Positions 53,039-62,033 of a DNA stretch of 64,000 nt are shown piece after piece. Where the stretch lies: positions 1 through 64,000 of the forward strand of contig JBJZOS010000003.1 of assembly GCA_046269235.1 (NCBI GenBank), read 5' to 3'. The notes under the pieces were generated by a model. The model was not told the origin of the DNA. It ran no database searches and was given only the letters and a program-made list of their open reading frames with translations. The DNA comes from Soonwooa sp032078105 (GTDB lineage Bacteria > Bacteroidota > Bacteroidia > Flavobacteriales > Weeksellaceae). The translations under genes and the position numbers were made by a program. Every line of letters starts with the position of its first letter. Position 1 is the first letter of the stretch.

Positions 53039-54244
53039 TTAAAACAACGACAATTGTATACCGCCAGTTGGAGGTTTAGCATCGCCCATAACCGTCTTAC
53101 CACCAAATCGAAATGAATTTCGGCGCTCTTCTTCCAGCACAGCGTCAAAATCAAAATCGGGTGTAAAATTCTTTTCAGTTTCGGCAACAATGCGATGCAG
53201 TTTCTCAATAGACTTTAATTTGTCCGAATTCCCAAGTTTGGACTTTTCCACGCCTTTTTGAAGAATCGAAATCGTCTCATCGAAAGTATTAATTGGCACA
53301 GGAAATGGGTGTCCATCTTTCCCGCCGTGTGCAAAAGAAAATCTCGCAGGATCTTTGAAACGTGACGGCGCACCATGAATAACCTCGCTAACCAAAGCCA
53401 AACTTTGCATCGTGCGCGGACCAACACCTTTTAACAATAATAAATCTTCGAAATTCTGAGGTTGCAATTCGCGAGTGACATACAGCAATGCACCAAGTCT
53501 TTTTAAATCGACATCTTTGGCAGTGACTTCGTGATGTTGAGGCAGAATTAAATTAGAAAAATCCTGCATAATCTTCTCAGAATTAGTATGCGAAATATCT
53601 AAAATCCCGCGTCGGTTGTCTTTTGCATCACTTGCCGTAAGGTTAAGAATCTCGCCTCGATTAACACCTTGTATCGCGCTGTGAGGATCATCAACAAAGG
53701 ATTTTAGATTTTCGGAATGCCAATGATAGCGACGCGCCGTGCCATCCACATCGTTTAAACCTTGCTGAATAACCGCCCAGCTGCCTTCATCGCTCAAAAT
53801 GAAATTGTGTAAGTACAACTGATAACCATCTTGGATTGCCGTGTTATCAACTTTAGCCGTCAACTTACTAGCTCTGATAAGATTGTCAGCATTTAATCCT
53901 GTTTTATCGGCAATTAGCAGAAGTTCGGAAGGCGTTTCTTTAGAATATTTACCTTTTCCACCACAAAGATAAATTCCTAGATCTTTAGCAATGGGGTTTA
54001 TACTACGTTTTAGTGCACCCATCACCGAAGTAGTAATGCCCGACGAATGCCAATCCATACCCATAACTGCACCAAAACTCTGAAACCAGAACGGATCAGA
54101 CAAACGTCGAAGTACCTCGGCCTTCCCGTAATCTGCTAAAATAACCTCGACTATAGAAAGCCCTAAAGCAGACATACGTTCGTACAACCATGGCGGTACT
54201 TTACCATAGTGAAGCGGAAGTGTTGCTGTACCTGATCGTTTCAT
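53039..54244 (-). CDS. DUF763 domain protein
   Basis: A 401-residue protein of the DUF763 family. It starts with the conserved MKRSGTATLPLHYGKVPPWL, followed by FQSFGAVMGMDWHSSGITTS, and GIYLCGGKGKYS. A helix-hairpin-helix LLLLKGVGPRTMQSLALVSE near residue 270 suggests nucleic acid binding. Function is unknown in all species. The stop is followed by the truncated pgi, and a terminator for the tpx gene lies upstream of its start, so it has its own transcript. Confidence 0.9.
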   Translation of the reverse strand: MKRSGTATLPLHYGKVPPWLYERMSALGLSIVEVILADYGKAEVLRRLSDPFWFQSFGAVMGMDWHSSGITTSVMGALKRSINPIAKDLGIYLCGGKGKYSKETPSELLLIADKTGLNADNLIRASKLTAKVDNTAIQDGYQLYLHNFILSDEGSWAVIQQGLNDVDGTARRYHWHSENLKSFVDDPHSAIQGVNRGEILNLTASDAKDNRRGILDISHTNSEKIMQDFSNLILPQHHEVTAKDVDLKRLGALLYVTRELQPQNFEDLLLLKGVGPRTMQSLALVSEVIHGAPSRFKDPARFSFAHGGKDGHPFPVPINTFDETISILQKGVEKSKLGNSDKLKSIEKLHRIVAETEKNFTPDFDFDAVLEEERRNSFRFGGKTVMGDAKPPTGGIQLSLF

Positions 54245-54249
54245 AAGAT

Positions 54250-54283
54250 TAAAAAACGGTCCACTCGAAGGCAGACCGTTTAG
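54250..54283 (-). terminator. terminator of tpx
   Basis: Minus-strand AAACGGTC and GACCGTTT arms, followed by TTTT. Confidence 0.7.
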
Positions 54284-54302
54284 ATTTTTATTTAAAAAAA
54301 TA

Positions 54303-54800
54303 TTATTTAACCGCTGCTAAAGCATTTTCGTAGTTTGGTTCTTGACCGATCTCTGGCACTTGCTCTGTGTATATAACTTTTCCGTTTTCGTCAAGCACAA
54401 CAACTGCACGACTCAAAAGTCCATGAAGTGGCGAATCCTCTAAAGTTACACCATAATCTTCTCCAAAAGTTCCTCTAAAATCAGAAAGAACATCAACATC
54501 ACTAAGTCCCTCTGCAGCACAAAAACGACTTAGCGCAAAAGGTAAATCGCGAGAAACATTAACAACAACTGTATTCTCTAAAGAACTTGCATCTTGATTG
54601 AAATGTCTTGCAGAAGCTGCACAAACGCCAGTATCAATGCTTGGGAAAATGTTAAGAACAACTTTTTTTCCTTTATAATCGGATAATTTTTTTTCAGATA
54701 AGTCGGAAGCAACCAAGGTAAAATCTTTAGCTTGAGTTCCTACTTCTGGAAGATCACCAACAGTGTGTATTGGATTTCCTTTAAATGTAATATTTGCCAT
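54303..54800 (-). CDS. tpx: thiol peroxidase Tpx
   Basis: A 165-residue atypical 2-Cys peroxiredoxin. The peroxidatic cysteine is Cys60 in SIDTGVCAASAR and the resolving cysteine is Cys94 in LSRFCAAEG. It reduces lipid and organic peroxides using thioredoxin in the cytosol or periplasm; no signal peptide is seen, so cytosol. Monocistronic. With katE it is part of the peroxide defence that remains after loss of katG. Confidence 0.96.
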   Translation of the reverse strand: MANITFKGNPIHTVGDLPEVGTQAKDFTLVASDLSEKKLSDYKGKKVVLNIFPSIDTGVCAASARHFNQDASSLENTVVVNVSRDLPFALSRFCAAEGLSDVDVLSDFRGTFGEDYGVTLEDSPLHGLLSRAVVVLDENGKVIYTEQVPEIGQEPNYENALAAVK

Positions 54801-54944
54801 ACTTTTTTTATTTGAATCAAATTTAGGTCAAGCATTTCAGTAATCCTATATCATAAGATAATATTTAAGAAAATTTAACGCAAAGACATAACGAAGCTAC
54901 CTAAAATCATTTTCGATATTAATAAAATTTCATTTAATAATGCT

Positions 54945-54952
54945 TATTTTTG
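54945..54952 (+). promoter_or_regulatory. -7 box (TATTTTTG) of icd
   Basis: TATTTTTG matches TAnnTTTG, 35 bp before the ATG at 54988. The ATG at 54940 lies upstream of it and is therefore excluded. Confidence 0.55.
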
Positions 54953-54987
54953 TAGCTAGATCAAAAAAGATAAAAAGAACAATTATA

Positions 54988-57204
54988 ATGTCACAAGCAA
55001 AAATTCATTACACCCTTACGGATGAAGCGCCAATGTTGGCAACTCACTCATTTTTACCTATCGTAAAAGGATTTACAAAAACAGCTAACATCGAAATTGA
55101 AGTTCCAGATATTTCTCTTGCAGGAAGAATCTTGGCTAACTTCCCTGAATTCTTGAAAGAAGAACAAAGAATTCCTGATGCGCTTGCAGAATTGGGTGCT
55201 TTGGCGACAACTCCAGAAGCTAACATCATTAAACTTCCAAATATTTCTGCTTCTGCTCCTCAATTAGATGAAGCTATCGCAGAACTTCAAGCCAAAGGAT
55301 TTGCAGTTCCTAATTATCCTGCGGAGCCTAAAAATGATGACGAAAAAGCCATTAAAGCAAAATATGCTAAAGTTTTAGGAAGTGCTGTAAACCCAGTTTT
55401 AAGAGAGGGTAACTCCGATAGACGCGCTCCAAAAGCGGTTAAGAATTATGCAAAAGCAAACCCTCACAAGATGGGCGCTTGGGCTTCTGACAGCAAAACC
55501 GATGTTGCCAATATGACAACAGGCGATTTCTATGGAACTGAAACCTCAACAACAGTTGAAAACCCAACTGAGTTTAAAATAACATTCTACGGAAATGATG
55601 GTTCAACAAAAGAATTAAAAGGGCCTTCTTCACTAAAAGCTGGTGAAGTGATTGACTCTTCTGTAATGAACTTAAATGCGCTGAGAGCTTTTGTACAAAA
55701 CGCTATTCAAGAAGCTAAAGATAAAAATGTATTGCTTTCTGCTCACCTTAAAGCGACGATGATGAAGGTTTCTGACCCTATCATCTTTGGTGCTATTGTA
55801 GAGACTTTCTTTAAGGAGGTTTTTGCTAAATATGGTGAATTATTCAAGTCTTTAGATATTAATCCAAATAATGGTTTAGCCGATTTATATGAGAAAATAA
55901 AAGGGCAACCTCAAGAAGCTGAAATTAAATCAGCTATTGATGAAGCCTTAACCAACGGACCTCGTGTAGCGATGGTAAATTCTGATAAAGGTATTACCAA
56001 TTTCCACGTTCCTTCAGATATTATTGTGGATGCTTCTATGGCTGCTTTGGTAAGAAATGGCGGAAAAATGTGGAACAAAGATGGTGCTGAAGAAGATACC
56101 GTTGCGATTATTCCTGATCGTTCTTACGCAGGTTTCTATCAAGCTGTTGTTGACGATATGAGAGCTAATGGTGCTTTGGATCCTACAACAATGGGCTCTG
56201 TACCAAATGTTGGATTGATGGCGCAAAAAGCTGAAGAATACGGTTCTCACGATAAAACTTTCCAAGCTACAGCAGACGGAACTATAAAAGTTGAAGACGC
56301 TGACGGAAATACACTTTTGGAACAAAAAGTAGAGAAAGACGATATTTTCAGAATGTGTCAAACTAAAGATGCACCTATTCAAGACTGGGTGAAGTTAGCG
56401 GTAAACAGAGCAAGATTGTCTGATACGCCTGCCATTTTCTGGTTAGATAAAGGAAGAGCTCATGATAGAGAAATTATTAAAAAAGTTGAAAAATACTTAA
56501 AAGATCACGATACGACAGGTCTTGACATCAGAATTATGGATGTGAAAGATGCCATGACTGAAACCTTAAAAAGAGCCAGAGAAGGGAAAGACACAATTTC
56601 TGTTTCAGGTAACGTATTGAGAGATTATTTGACCGATCTTTTCCCAATTTTAGAACTTGGAACTTCGGCGAAGATGCTTTCTATCGTACCATTAATGAAC
56701 GGTGGTGGTCTTTTCGAAACTGGAGCTGGAGGTTCTGCGCCAAAACACGTTGAGCAATTCCTAGAAGAAGGTTATTTAAGATGGGATTCTTTAGGTGAAT
56801 TCTTAGCACTACAAGCTTCTTTAGAACACTTGGCTCAAACTCAAAATAATGAAAAAGCCCAAATTTTGGCTGATGCTTTAGATGAAGCGAACGCTAAATT
56901 CTTAGCAACTGATAAATCGCCTGGTAGAAAACTAGGAACTATCGACAACAGAGGTTCCCACTTCTATTTAGCAATGTATTGGGCAGAAGCTTTAGCAGCG
57001 CAGACAAAAGATGCGAATTTGGCTGCAAAATTTGCACCTATTGCCAAAGCCATGCAGGAAAACGAAGCTAAAATTAATGAAGAGCTTATTGGCGCTCAAG
57101 GAAAACCTCAAGACATTGGTGGTTACTACAAGCAAGACGAAGCTAAGACATCGACTGCAATGCGACCTTCAGCAACGCTGAATAGTATTGTTGACGGGAT
57201 TTAG
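54988..57204 (+). CDS. icd: monomeric NADP-dependent isocitrate dehydrogenase
   Basis: A 738-residue isocitrate dehydrogenase of the monomeric (IDH-II) type, converting isocitrate to 2-oxoglutarate with NADP. Recognisable segments are NSDRRAPKAVKNYAK, the start of the substrate region, HLKATMMKVSDPIIFGAIVE and ETGAGGSAPKHVEQF, and LDNRGSHFYLA-like GTIDNRGSHFYLAMYWAEAL near the end. The start is the ATG at 54988 (MSQAKIHYTLTDEAPMLATH). Length is typical (about 740). Confidence 0.96.
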   Translation: MSQAKIHYTLTDEAPMLATHSFLPIVKGFTKTANIEIEVPDISLAGRILANFPEFLKEEQRIPDALAELGALATTPEANIIKLPNISASAPQLDEAIAELQAKGFAVPNYPAEPKNDDEKAIKAKYAKVLGSAVNPVLREGNSDRRAPKAVKNYAKANPHKMGAWASDSKTDVANMTTGDFYGTETSTTVENPTEFKITFYGNDGSTKELKGPSSLKAGEVIDSSVMNLNALRAFVQNAIQEAKDKNVLLSAHLKATMMKVSDPIIFGAIVETFFKEVFAKYGELFKSLDINPNNGLADLYEKIKGQPQEAEIKSAIDEALTNGPRVAMVNSDKGITNFHVPSDIIVDASMAALVRNGGKMWNKDGAEEDTVAIIPDRSYAGFYQAVVDDMRANGALDPTTMGSVPNVGLMAQKAEEYGSHDKTFQATADGTIKVEDADGNTLLEQKVEKDDIFRMCQTKDAPIQDWVKLAVNRARLSDTPAIFWLDKGRAHDREIIKKVEKYLKDHDTTGLDIRIMDVKDAMTETLKRAREGKDTISVSGNVLRDYLTDLFPILELGTSAKMLSIVPLMNGGGLFETGAGGSAPKHVEQFLEEGYLRWDSLGEFLALQASLEHLAQTQNNEKAQILADALDEANAKFLATDKSPGRKLGTIDNRGSHFYLAMYWAEALAAQTKDANLAAKFAPIAKAMQENEAKINEELIGAQGKPQDIGGYYKQDEAKTSTAMRPSATLNSIVDGI

Positions 57205-57225
57205 TCTTTACCTAAATAATATATG

Positions 57226-57266
57226 ATAAAAGGGGCTGTCCAAAACGTTTTGGGCAGCCTCTTCAT
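57226..57266 (+). terminator. possible terminator of icd
   Basis: GGCTGTCCAAAACG and CGTTTTGGGCAGCC form a long hairpin with one bulge; the T-tract is interrupted. Confidence 0.5.
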
Positions 57267-57287
57267 ATTATTTATCTGTAAGCTTGT

Positions 57288-58987
57288 TTATTTCAGATCG
57301 TAACGATCGGCGTTCATCATTTTTACACAAGCAGCAACGAAATCTTTCACAAATTTTTCTTTGTTATCGTCTTGTTCATAAACTTCAGAATATGAACGCA
57401 AAATAGCATTAGAACCAAAAACCAAATCTACTTTTGTAGCAGTCCATTTTGTTGCGCCAGATTTTCTGTCAACAATGTTATACTGATTTTCGCCAATCGG
57501 GAGCCATTTGTTCTCCATATATTTATCATAATTAGCTTTTAAGAAATTTCTATAACCATCGTATAAAGGCTCTAAGTATTCGAAAGACTCGATATAGGTT
57601 TGTTTCTGAAAAGAGCGTCTCCTCGTCCTGCGACACAAGGAAGCCTGATGTTATAACCAGATTCTTGTGCTGCTTTTTCCACAGCTGCTGTCCCTCCTAA
57701 ACCGATTAAATCTGCAATAAAAACCGTCTTTGCTAATCCAGCTTGAATTTCTTCTAATTTTGCTAAAACTTTGTTCAATTTTTCTAGTTCGTTAGCAACC
57801 CAACATCTTTGCGGCTCTAATCTGATTTTTGCTCCATTGGCGCCACCTCTATATTCCGAGCCTCTATAAGTCCTTGCAGAATCCCAAGACGTGTTGATGA
57901 GCTCATCTTTTGATAATCCTGTATTCAGTAAAATTTGTTTTAAATCTGCTATATCAGCCTTATTTAATGTGTAATCGACTTTTGGGAGTGTATTTTGCCA
58001 AATTAAATTTTCCGCAGGAACATCGGCATCCAAATAACAAGATTTTGGGCCCATATCTCTGTGTTTCCGCTTTAATTAAGCTCTAGCAAAAACATCAGAT
58101 AAATAGGCATGATCATTCAAAAATTTCAATGAAATTTGTTTATACATAGTGTCGAATTTCAAAGCCTTATCTGCGTCTGTCATCGTCGGATTTCGTTTAA
58201 CATTCGGGTTAAACGCATCGACAGGTTTGTCTTCGTCAGAAATCTTGACTGGTTCCTATTGTTTAGCTCCAGCTGGAGAAATTATTTTATCCCAATCGTA
58301 TTTGAAGAATAAAGTTAAAAATTAGTAATCCCATTTTTTAGGGCGAGTTGTCCAAGCACCTTCTAAACCAGAAACTACTTTATTTAGATCATCTCCTGTT
58401 CCTTCAAGATTGTGCCAACCGAGACCTGGGTCATTTACTGGTGCATTGTCGGGAAATCCGTAATTCTTTAGTCCTTCTTCTTCGTAAGCAACTTTCCTTG
58501 CGAGAACGACAAAGTCACCTCAAGAGTTTTTATTACCGTATTTCTTTTAATCGGCCATAACAAACGACGACCTTTATCTGTCTTTAGGTTATCTGGCCAA
58601 GAATTGAGAGTGGGCAAAATGTTGATTTACAGTATTTAATCCACCTCGGTCATACATTATACGGTAGCTTGCCTGCATCTGCCACACTGTACGTACAAAC
58701 ATAGCTGCATAATTACCGTAATCGGCAGGTCACCAATCTTGTCTATCTGTTACTAATGCTTAAATGTCATTTTTGATAGCTTCTAAATCTAATTTCTTAA
58801 ACTCTTCGGCATAATTAAAACTTTCATATAAAGGCTTTATTTTGCTGTCGTTTTGTGAGAGGATGTCGAGGTTGAGGGCGTCTGGATACCAATCCATCAC
58901 TGCTTCATTAGTAGAGGTAAGTCCACCATGCATTGCGGGACATTTACCAACTCGCATTGACGAGGTTGGTCCTTGTTGTGACGTCAT
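57288..58987 (-). pseudogene. katG: catalase-peroxidase KatG, extensively degraded
   Basis: Start-proximal sequence reads VGKCPAMHGG, then MDWYPDALNLDILSQND, the KatG N-terminus, to a first stop at 58760. The same phase continues with a TGA at 58730-58732 replacing Trp, and the distal site R-T-V-W-Q-M-Q-A-S-Y-R where the catalytic histidine (W-H) has become Gln. About 140 residues with the proximal heme histidine (GGHTFGK) are deleted. Further in-frame stops follow, then an open segment YLDADVPAENLIWQNTLPKV to GRGDALF, where a frameshift near 57615 leads to the last 110 residues (TYIESFEYLEPLYDGYRNFL). No function is possible. Confidence 0.92.
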
Positions 58988-59408
58988 TTCACCTTGATTG
59001 AAGGGGCTTTTTCTTTCTTCGTTGTTTGTTCTTTTATTAAATTATTTCTTTGTTTAAAACAAAACTATGCGTTTATAATTTTTAATTTAATTTTTTACAA
59101 TTCAGTAAAGTTAAATACGAAATATATAAATCAATCGATATGTAGGAACCAACTGAATCAGTATATCTCCGTTTAATGATTTCGATCTATTGACACTTAA
59201 AATTAAAAGCTAATATTGAGTTTTGCCACATTTTTAAAACATTTAAAAAAGTTAACATTCAACAGGATTCTACAAGAACTTTCAATTTTAAATATGCCGC
59301 TTTTCCAACCGCAAAGCTGCCATCAAGTTATGATTGTTATAAAGCATACGTGGCTTTTGTCTTTTCCGAAATACCAATGTAGAAATCTACTATTACTAAA
59401 CTATTAAC
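58988..59408. other. gene-free region between katG relic and mgsA
   Basis: About 420 bp of AT-rich sequence. Only short frames are present and none looks coding. The mgsA promoter box is at the right end. Confidence 0.4.
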
Positions 59409-59416
59409 TAACTTTG
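59409..59416 (+). promoter_or_regulatory. -7 box (TAACTTTG) of mgsA
   Basis: TAACTTTG matches TAnnTTTG, 16 bp before the ATG at 59433. Confidence 0.55.
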
Positions 59417-59432
59417 CCAAGAATTTAAGAAC

Positions 59433-59897
59433 ATGAAAGAATTACAACACCTTCCCTCAAAAAAAACGATTGCATTAGTTGCTCATGACCATAAAAAAGA
59501 TGAGCTTTTGGATTGGGTAAAACGCCACAAATCGATTCTTATAAAACATCATCTTATTGCAACGGGAACAACTGGAAAACTAATTTCGGAAAGTCTTGAT
59601 GTTGACGTAACACGCGTTATGAGTGGTCCACTTGGTGGCGATCAACAGCTGGGTGCGATGATTGCGGAGCATAAGATTAATATGGTTATTTTCTTTTGGG
59701 ACCCTATGGAGTCGCAACCTCATGACAGCGATGTAAAGGCTTTTTTGAGACTTTGTGTGGTTTGGAATATACCAACGGCAAGCAATTCTGCTAGTGCAGA
59801 TTTCTTAATTACTTCGAAGTATATGGACGAAGATCATAGCGTCCCACTTCCTGATTACAAAACCTATTTGAATCGAAATATCAAGAAAGGTATTTAA
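59433..59897 (+). CDS. mgsA: methylglyoxal synthase
   Basis: A 154-residue enzyme converting dihydroxyacetone phosphate to methylglyoxal and phosphate, a bypass of lower glycolysis. IALVAHDHKKDELLDWVKRH is the family start with the substrate-binding His/Asp. TGTTGK, GPLGGDQQLGAMIAEHKIN and FFWDPMESQPHDSDVKAFLR carry the catalytic aspartates, and a final N-x-x-x-A-x-S-A-S-A-D-F element is present. Full length. A glyoxalase-like DJ-1 protein is encoded at 4933-5712, but far away. Confidence 0.95.
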   Translation: MKELQHLPSKKTIALVAHDHKKDELLDWVKRHKSILIKHHLIATGTTGKLISESLDVDVTRVMSGPLGGDQQLGAMIAEHKINMVIFFWDPMESQPHDSDVKAFLRLCVVWNIPTASNSASADFLITSKYMDEDHSVPLPDYKTYLNRNIKKGI

Positions 59898-59909
59898 CAT
59901 TCTATTTAC

Positions 59910-59947
59910 TCATAAAAAAAGCTACAATTAATCGTGTAGCTTTTTTA
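59910..59947. terminator. bidirectional terminator between mgsA and tatC
   Basis: AAAAAAGCTAC and GTAGCTTTTTT arms flank ATTAATC. A-runs and T-runs on both sides allow it to serve both converging genes. Confidence 0.85.
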
Positions 59948-59963
59948 GTTTAGTCTGAGGTTT

Positions 59964-60776
59964 TTATGAAATCTTGTTTTCTTTTTCAATTTTATTGTAC
60001 ACATATTTTGACATCAAAATACTAAACTCATACAATAATAATAGTGGTAACGCCGCAGCCATCATACTTAGCACATCAGCAGGCGTAATAATCGCCGCAA
60101 CAACCATAATTAAAACAATGGCATGTCGACGATAAGTTTTTAAGAATTTTGGTGTTAAAATCCCGACGGCTGTCAATATGTAAACGATAATCGGAAACAA
60201 AAACACCAAGCCCATCCCTAATACAACTTGTAAAAAAAGTGTGGTATAGTCGCTTAAATCAAACAACTGGACAATGTTTTCCGAAACCGTAAATAATAAC
60301 CCGAAGTTAATAGCTAATGGCAGAATTAAAAAATATCCTGTTAAAACACCTGCAATAAATAAAATCCAAATACTATTGATATAAAATACTGAGTTTCTTT
60401 TTTCTTTAGGAAGTAAAGCAGGACTTATAAATCGCCAAATTTCCCAAACAATGTACGGAAATGCGATAACTATTCCGCCAAAGATAGAAACCGCCATCAT
60501 TACATTAAACTGTTGGAATAATTGTTTTTGTTGAATTTTAAACGTGTCGGGAAGATGGATGCTTTCTTCACTAGTAAACATTTTCGAAAAATGATTTATC
60601 AATCGGAAAGTCGGAAAATCATTACTTGTTGGACCAAAAAATATGTGATCCATAATCCAATTAATATTAAAACCAACAATAAGTGCACCGACAATAATAG
60701 CTAGTATTGATCGCACAAGATGCGCTCTTAGTTCTCCAACATGTCCTAGAAAGGACATTTCTTTTTCTTCGCTCAT
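59964..60776 (-). CDS. tatC: Sec-independent protein translocase subunit TatC
   Basis: A 270-residue inner membrane protein with six hydrophobic segments. The conserved cytoplasmic N-terminus MSFLGHVGELRAHLVRS and the FPYIVWEIWRFISPALLPKE loop are present, which form the twin-arginine signal recognition site. TatA/B genes are not adjacent. It follows the kpsF gene by 85 bp in the same orientation, so both may form one transcript. Confidence 0.95.
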   Translation of the reverse strand: MSEEKEMSFLGHVGELRAHLVRSILAIIVGALIVGFNINWIMDHIFFGPTSNDFPTFRLINHFSKMFTSEESIHLPDTFKIQQKQLFQQFNVMMAVSIFGGIVIAFPYIVWEIWRFISPALLPKEKRNSVFYINSIWILFIAGVLTGYFLILPLAINFGLLFTVSENIVQLFDLSDYTTLFLQVVLGMGLVFLFPIIVYILTAVGILTPKFLKTYRRHAIVLIMVVAAIITPADVLSMMAAALPLLLLYEFSILMSKYVYNKIEKENKIS

Positions 60777-60861
60777 TAATTTCTATTCCTGTTAATGCAA
60801 TTTTGTGACTGCGAAATTAACTATTTTATTGTTAAATATTTATATGACTTTTTTCGAAATT

Positions 60862-61812
60862 CTATATTATCCCTTCATCCAAAAGTTTGTGTAAGTCGAT
60901 AATACCATAATATTGTCCGTTATCCGTTACGATAAGTTGTCCGATATTGTTATTTTTAAGAATGTACATAGCGTCTTTTGCAAGTTCGGATTTATCTATA
61001 TTTTTGGGATTTTTGCTCATAATGTCTTTTGCAATAACTTTTGACACATCATCCTGATTTAATAACATTCTTCGCAAATCGCCATCAGTAATCACACCAA
61101 GAATTTTTCCGTGTTCTGTCACGACGGTTATACCATGTTTGGAAGCACTCACCGAAATAATAACGTCACGAATTGTTGCTTCTGGATTAACTTCTGGTTT
61201 GGTCTGCGAAACAAATTGTTCGACTTTGGCCGTTAAATTTTTCCCTAAACTTCCTCCTGGATGGAATTTTGCAAAATCAATATCTTTGAAATCTTTTAGT
61301 TCCATAAGACATACCGCAAGCGCATCGCCCAAAGCCATTTGTACTGTTGTAGAGCTTGTTGGCGCTAACTTGTTGGGACAAGCTTCTTTGTCAACATGCG
61401 TATTCAGGATTATTGCAGATGCTTTTCCTAATTTACTGTCAGAATTTCCAGTCATACCGATTAAACATGAAGAATAATCTTTTAAAAAGGGAAGAAGGTT
61501 AACAATCTCTGGGGAGTTGCCAGAATACGATATGCAAAGCACAACGTCTTGTTTTTGGATAACACCAAGATCACCGTGTATGGCTTCTGCCGCATGTAGA
61601 AATTGCGCGGGTGTACCAGTTGAGTTAAGTGTTGCAACAATTTTGTTACCAACATGGGCAGACTTGCCAATGCCAACTACGATGAGTTTTCCGGAGGCAG
61701 CATTGATGCTTTCAACGGCTTTTACAAAACTATCGTCCAATCTATTTTTAAGTGATTCGAGTTCGGCGATTTCAATGGATAGGGCATCTTTGGCTAGTGA
61801 AAGAAGATTCAT
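60862..61812 (-). CDS. kdsD: KpsF/GutQ family arabinose-5-phosphate isomerase
   Basis: A 316-residue enzyme converting ribulose-5-phosphate to arabinose-5-phosphate, the first step of Kdo synthesis for lipopolysaccharide. A SIS domain (residues about 30-165; VVGIGKSAHVGNKIVATLNS, HAAEAIHGDLGVI, CISYSGNSPEIV) is followed by two CBS domains (HGITVVTEHGKILGVITDGDL and IGQLIVTDNGQYYGIIDLHK). FHPGGSLGK between them is the family linker. Divergent from recQ. Confidence 0.94.
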   Translation of the reverse strand: MNLLSLAKDALSIEIAELESLKNRLDDSFVKAVESINAASGKLIVVGIGKSAHVGNKIVATLNSTGTPAQFLHAAEAIHGDLGVIQKQDVVLCISYSGNSPEIVNLLPFLKDYSSCLIGMTGNSDSKLGKASAIILNTHVDKEACPNKLAPTSSTTVQMALGDALAVCLMELKDFKDIDFAKFHPGGSLGKNLTAKVEQFVSQTKPEVNPEATIRDVIISVSASKHGITVVTEHGKILGVITDGDLRRMLLNQDDVSKVIAKDIMSKNPKNIDKSELAKDAMYILKNNNIGQLIVTDNGQYYGIIDLHKLLDEGII

Positions 61813-62033
61813 ATTACTTAATTATTAAGCTTCATTATTTATTTTAGAATCACATTAAATTTTGCTATCTTCACGTTCCCAAAAAAATAGATTTTTGGTT
61901 TTTTCAATTAGCTTTAATAACTTTAGTACATCAAGTCAGCTATTAAGCTTTTAAAGTTTAGCAAAAATGTTATTCTTTAATAATTGAAGTCATTTTTGAT
62001 TTATTGTGCAAATTTAGTAAACAAAACTAAAGG
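61813..62033. promoter_or_regulatory. divergent promoter region kdsD/recQ
   Basis: A 221-bp region. On the minus strand TAAATTTG (62009-62016) could serve as -7 box for kdsD with a leader of about 190 bp. No clear box is seen close to recQ. Confidence 0.35.
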
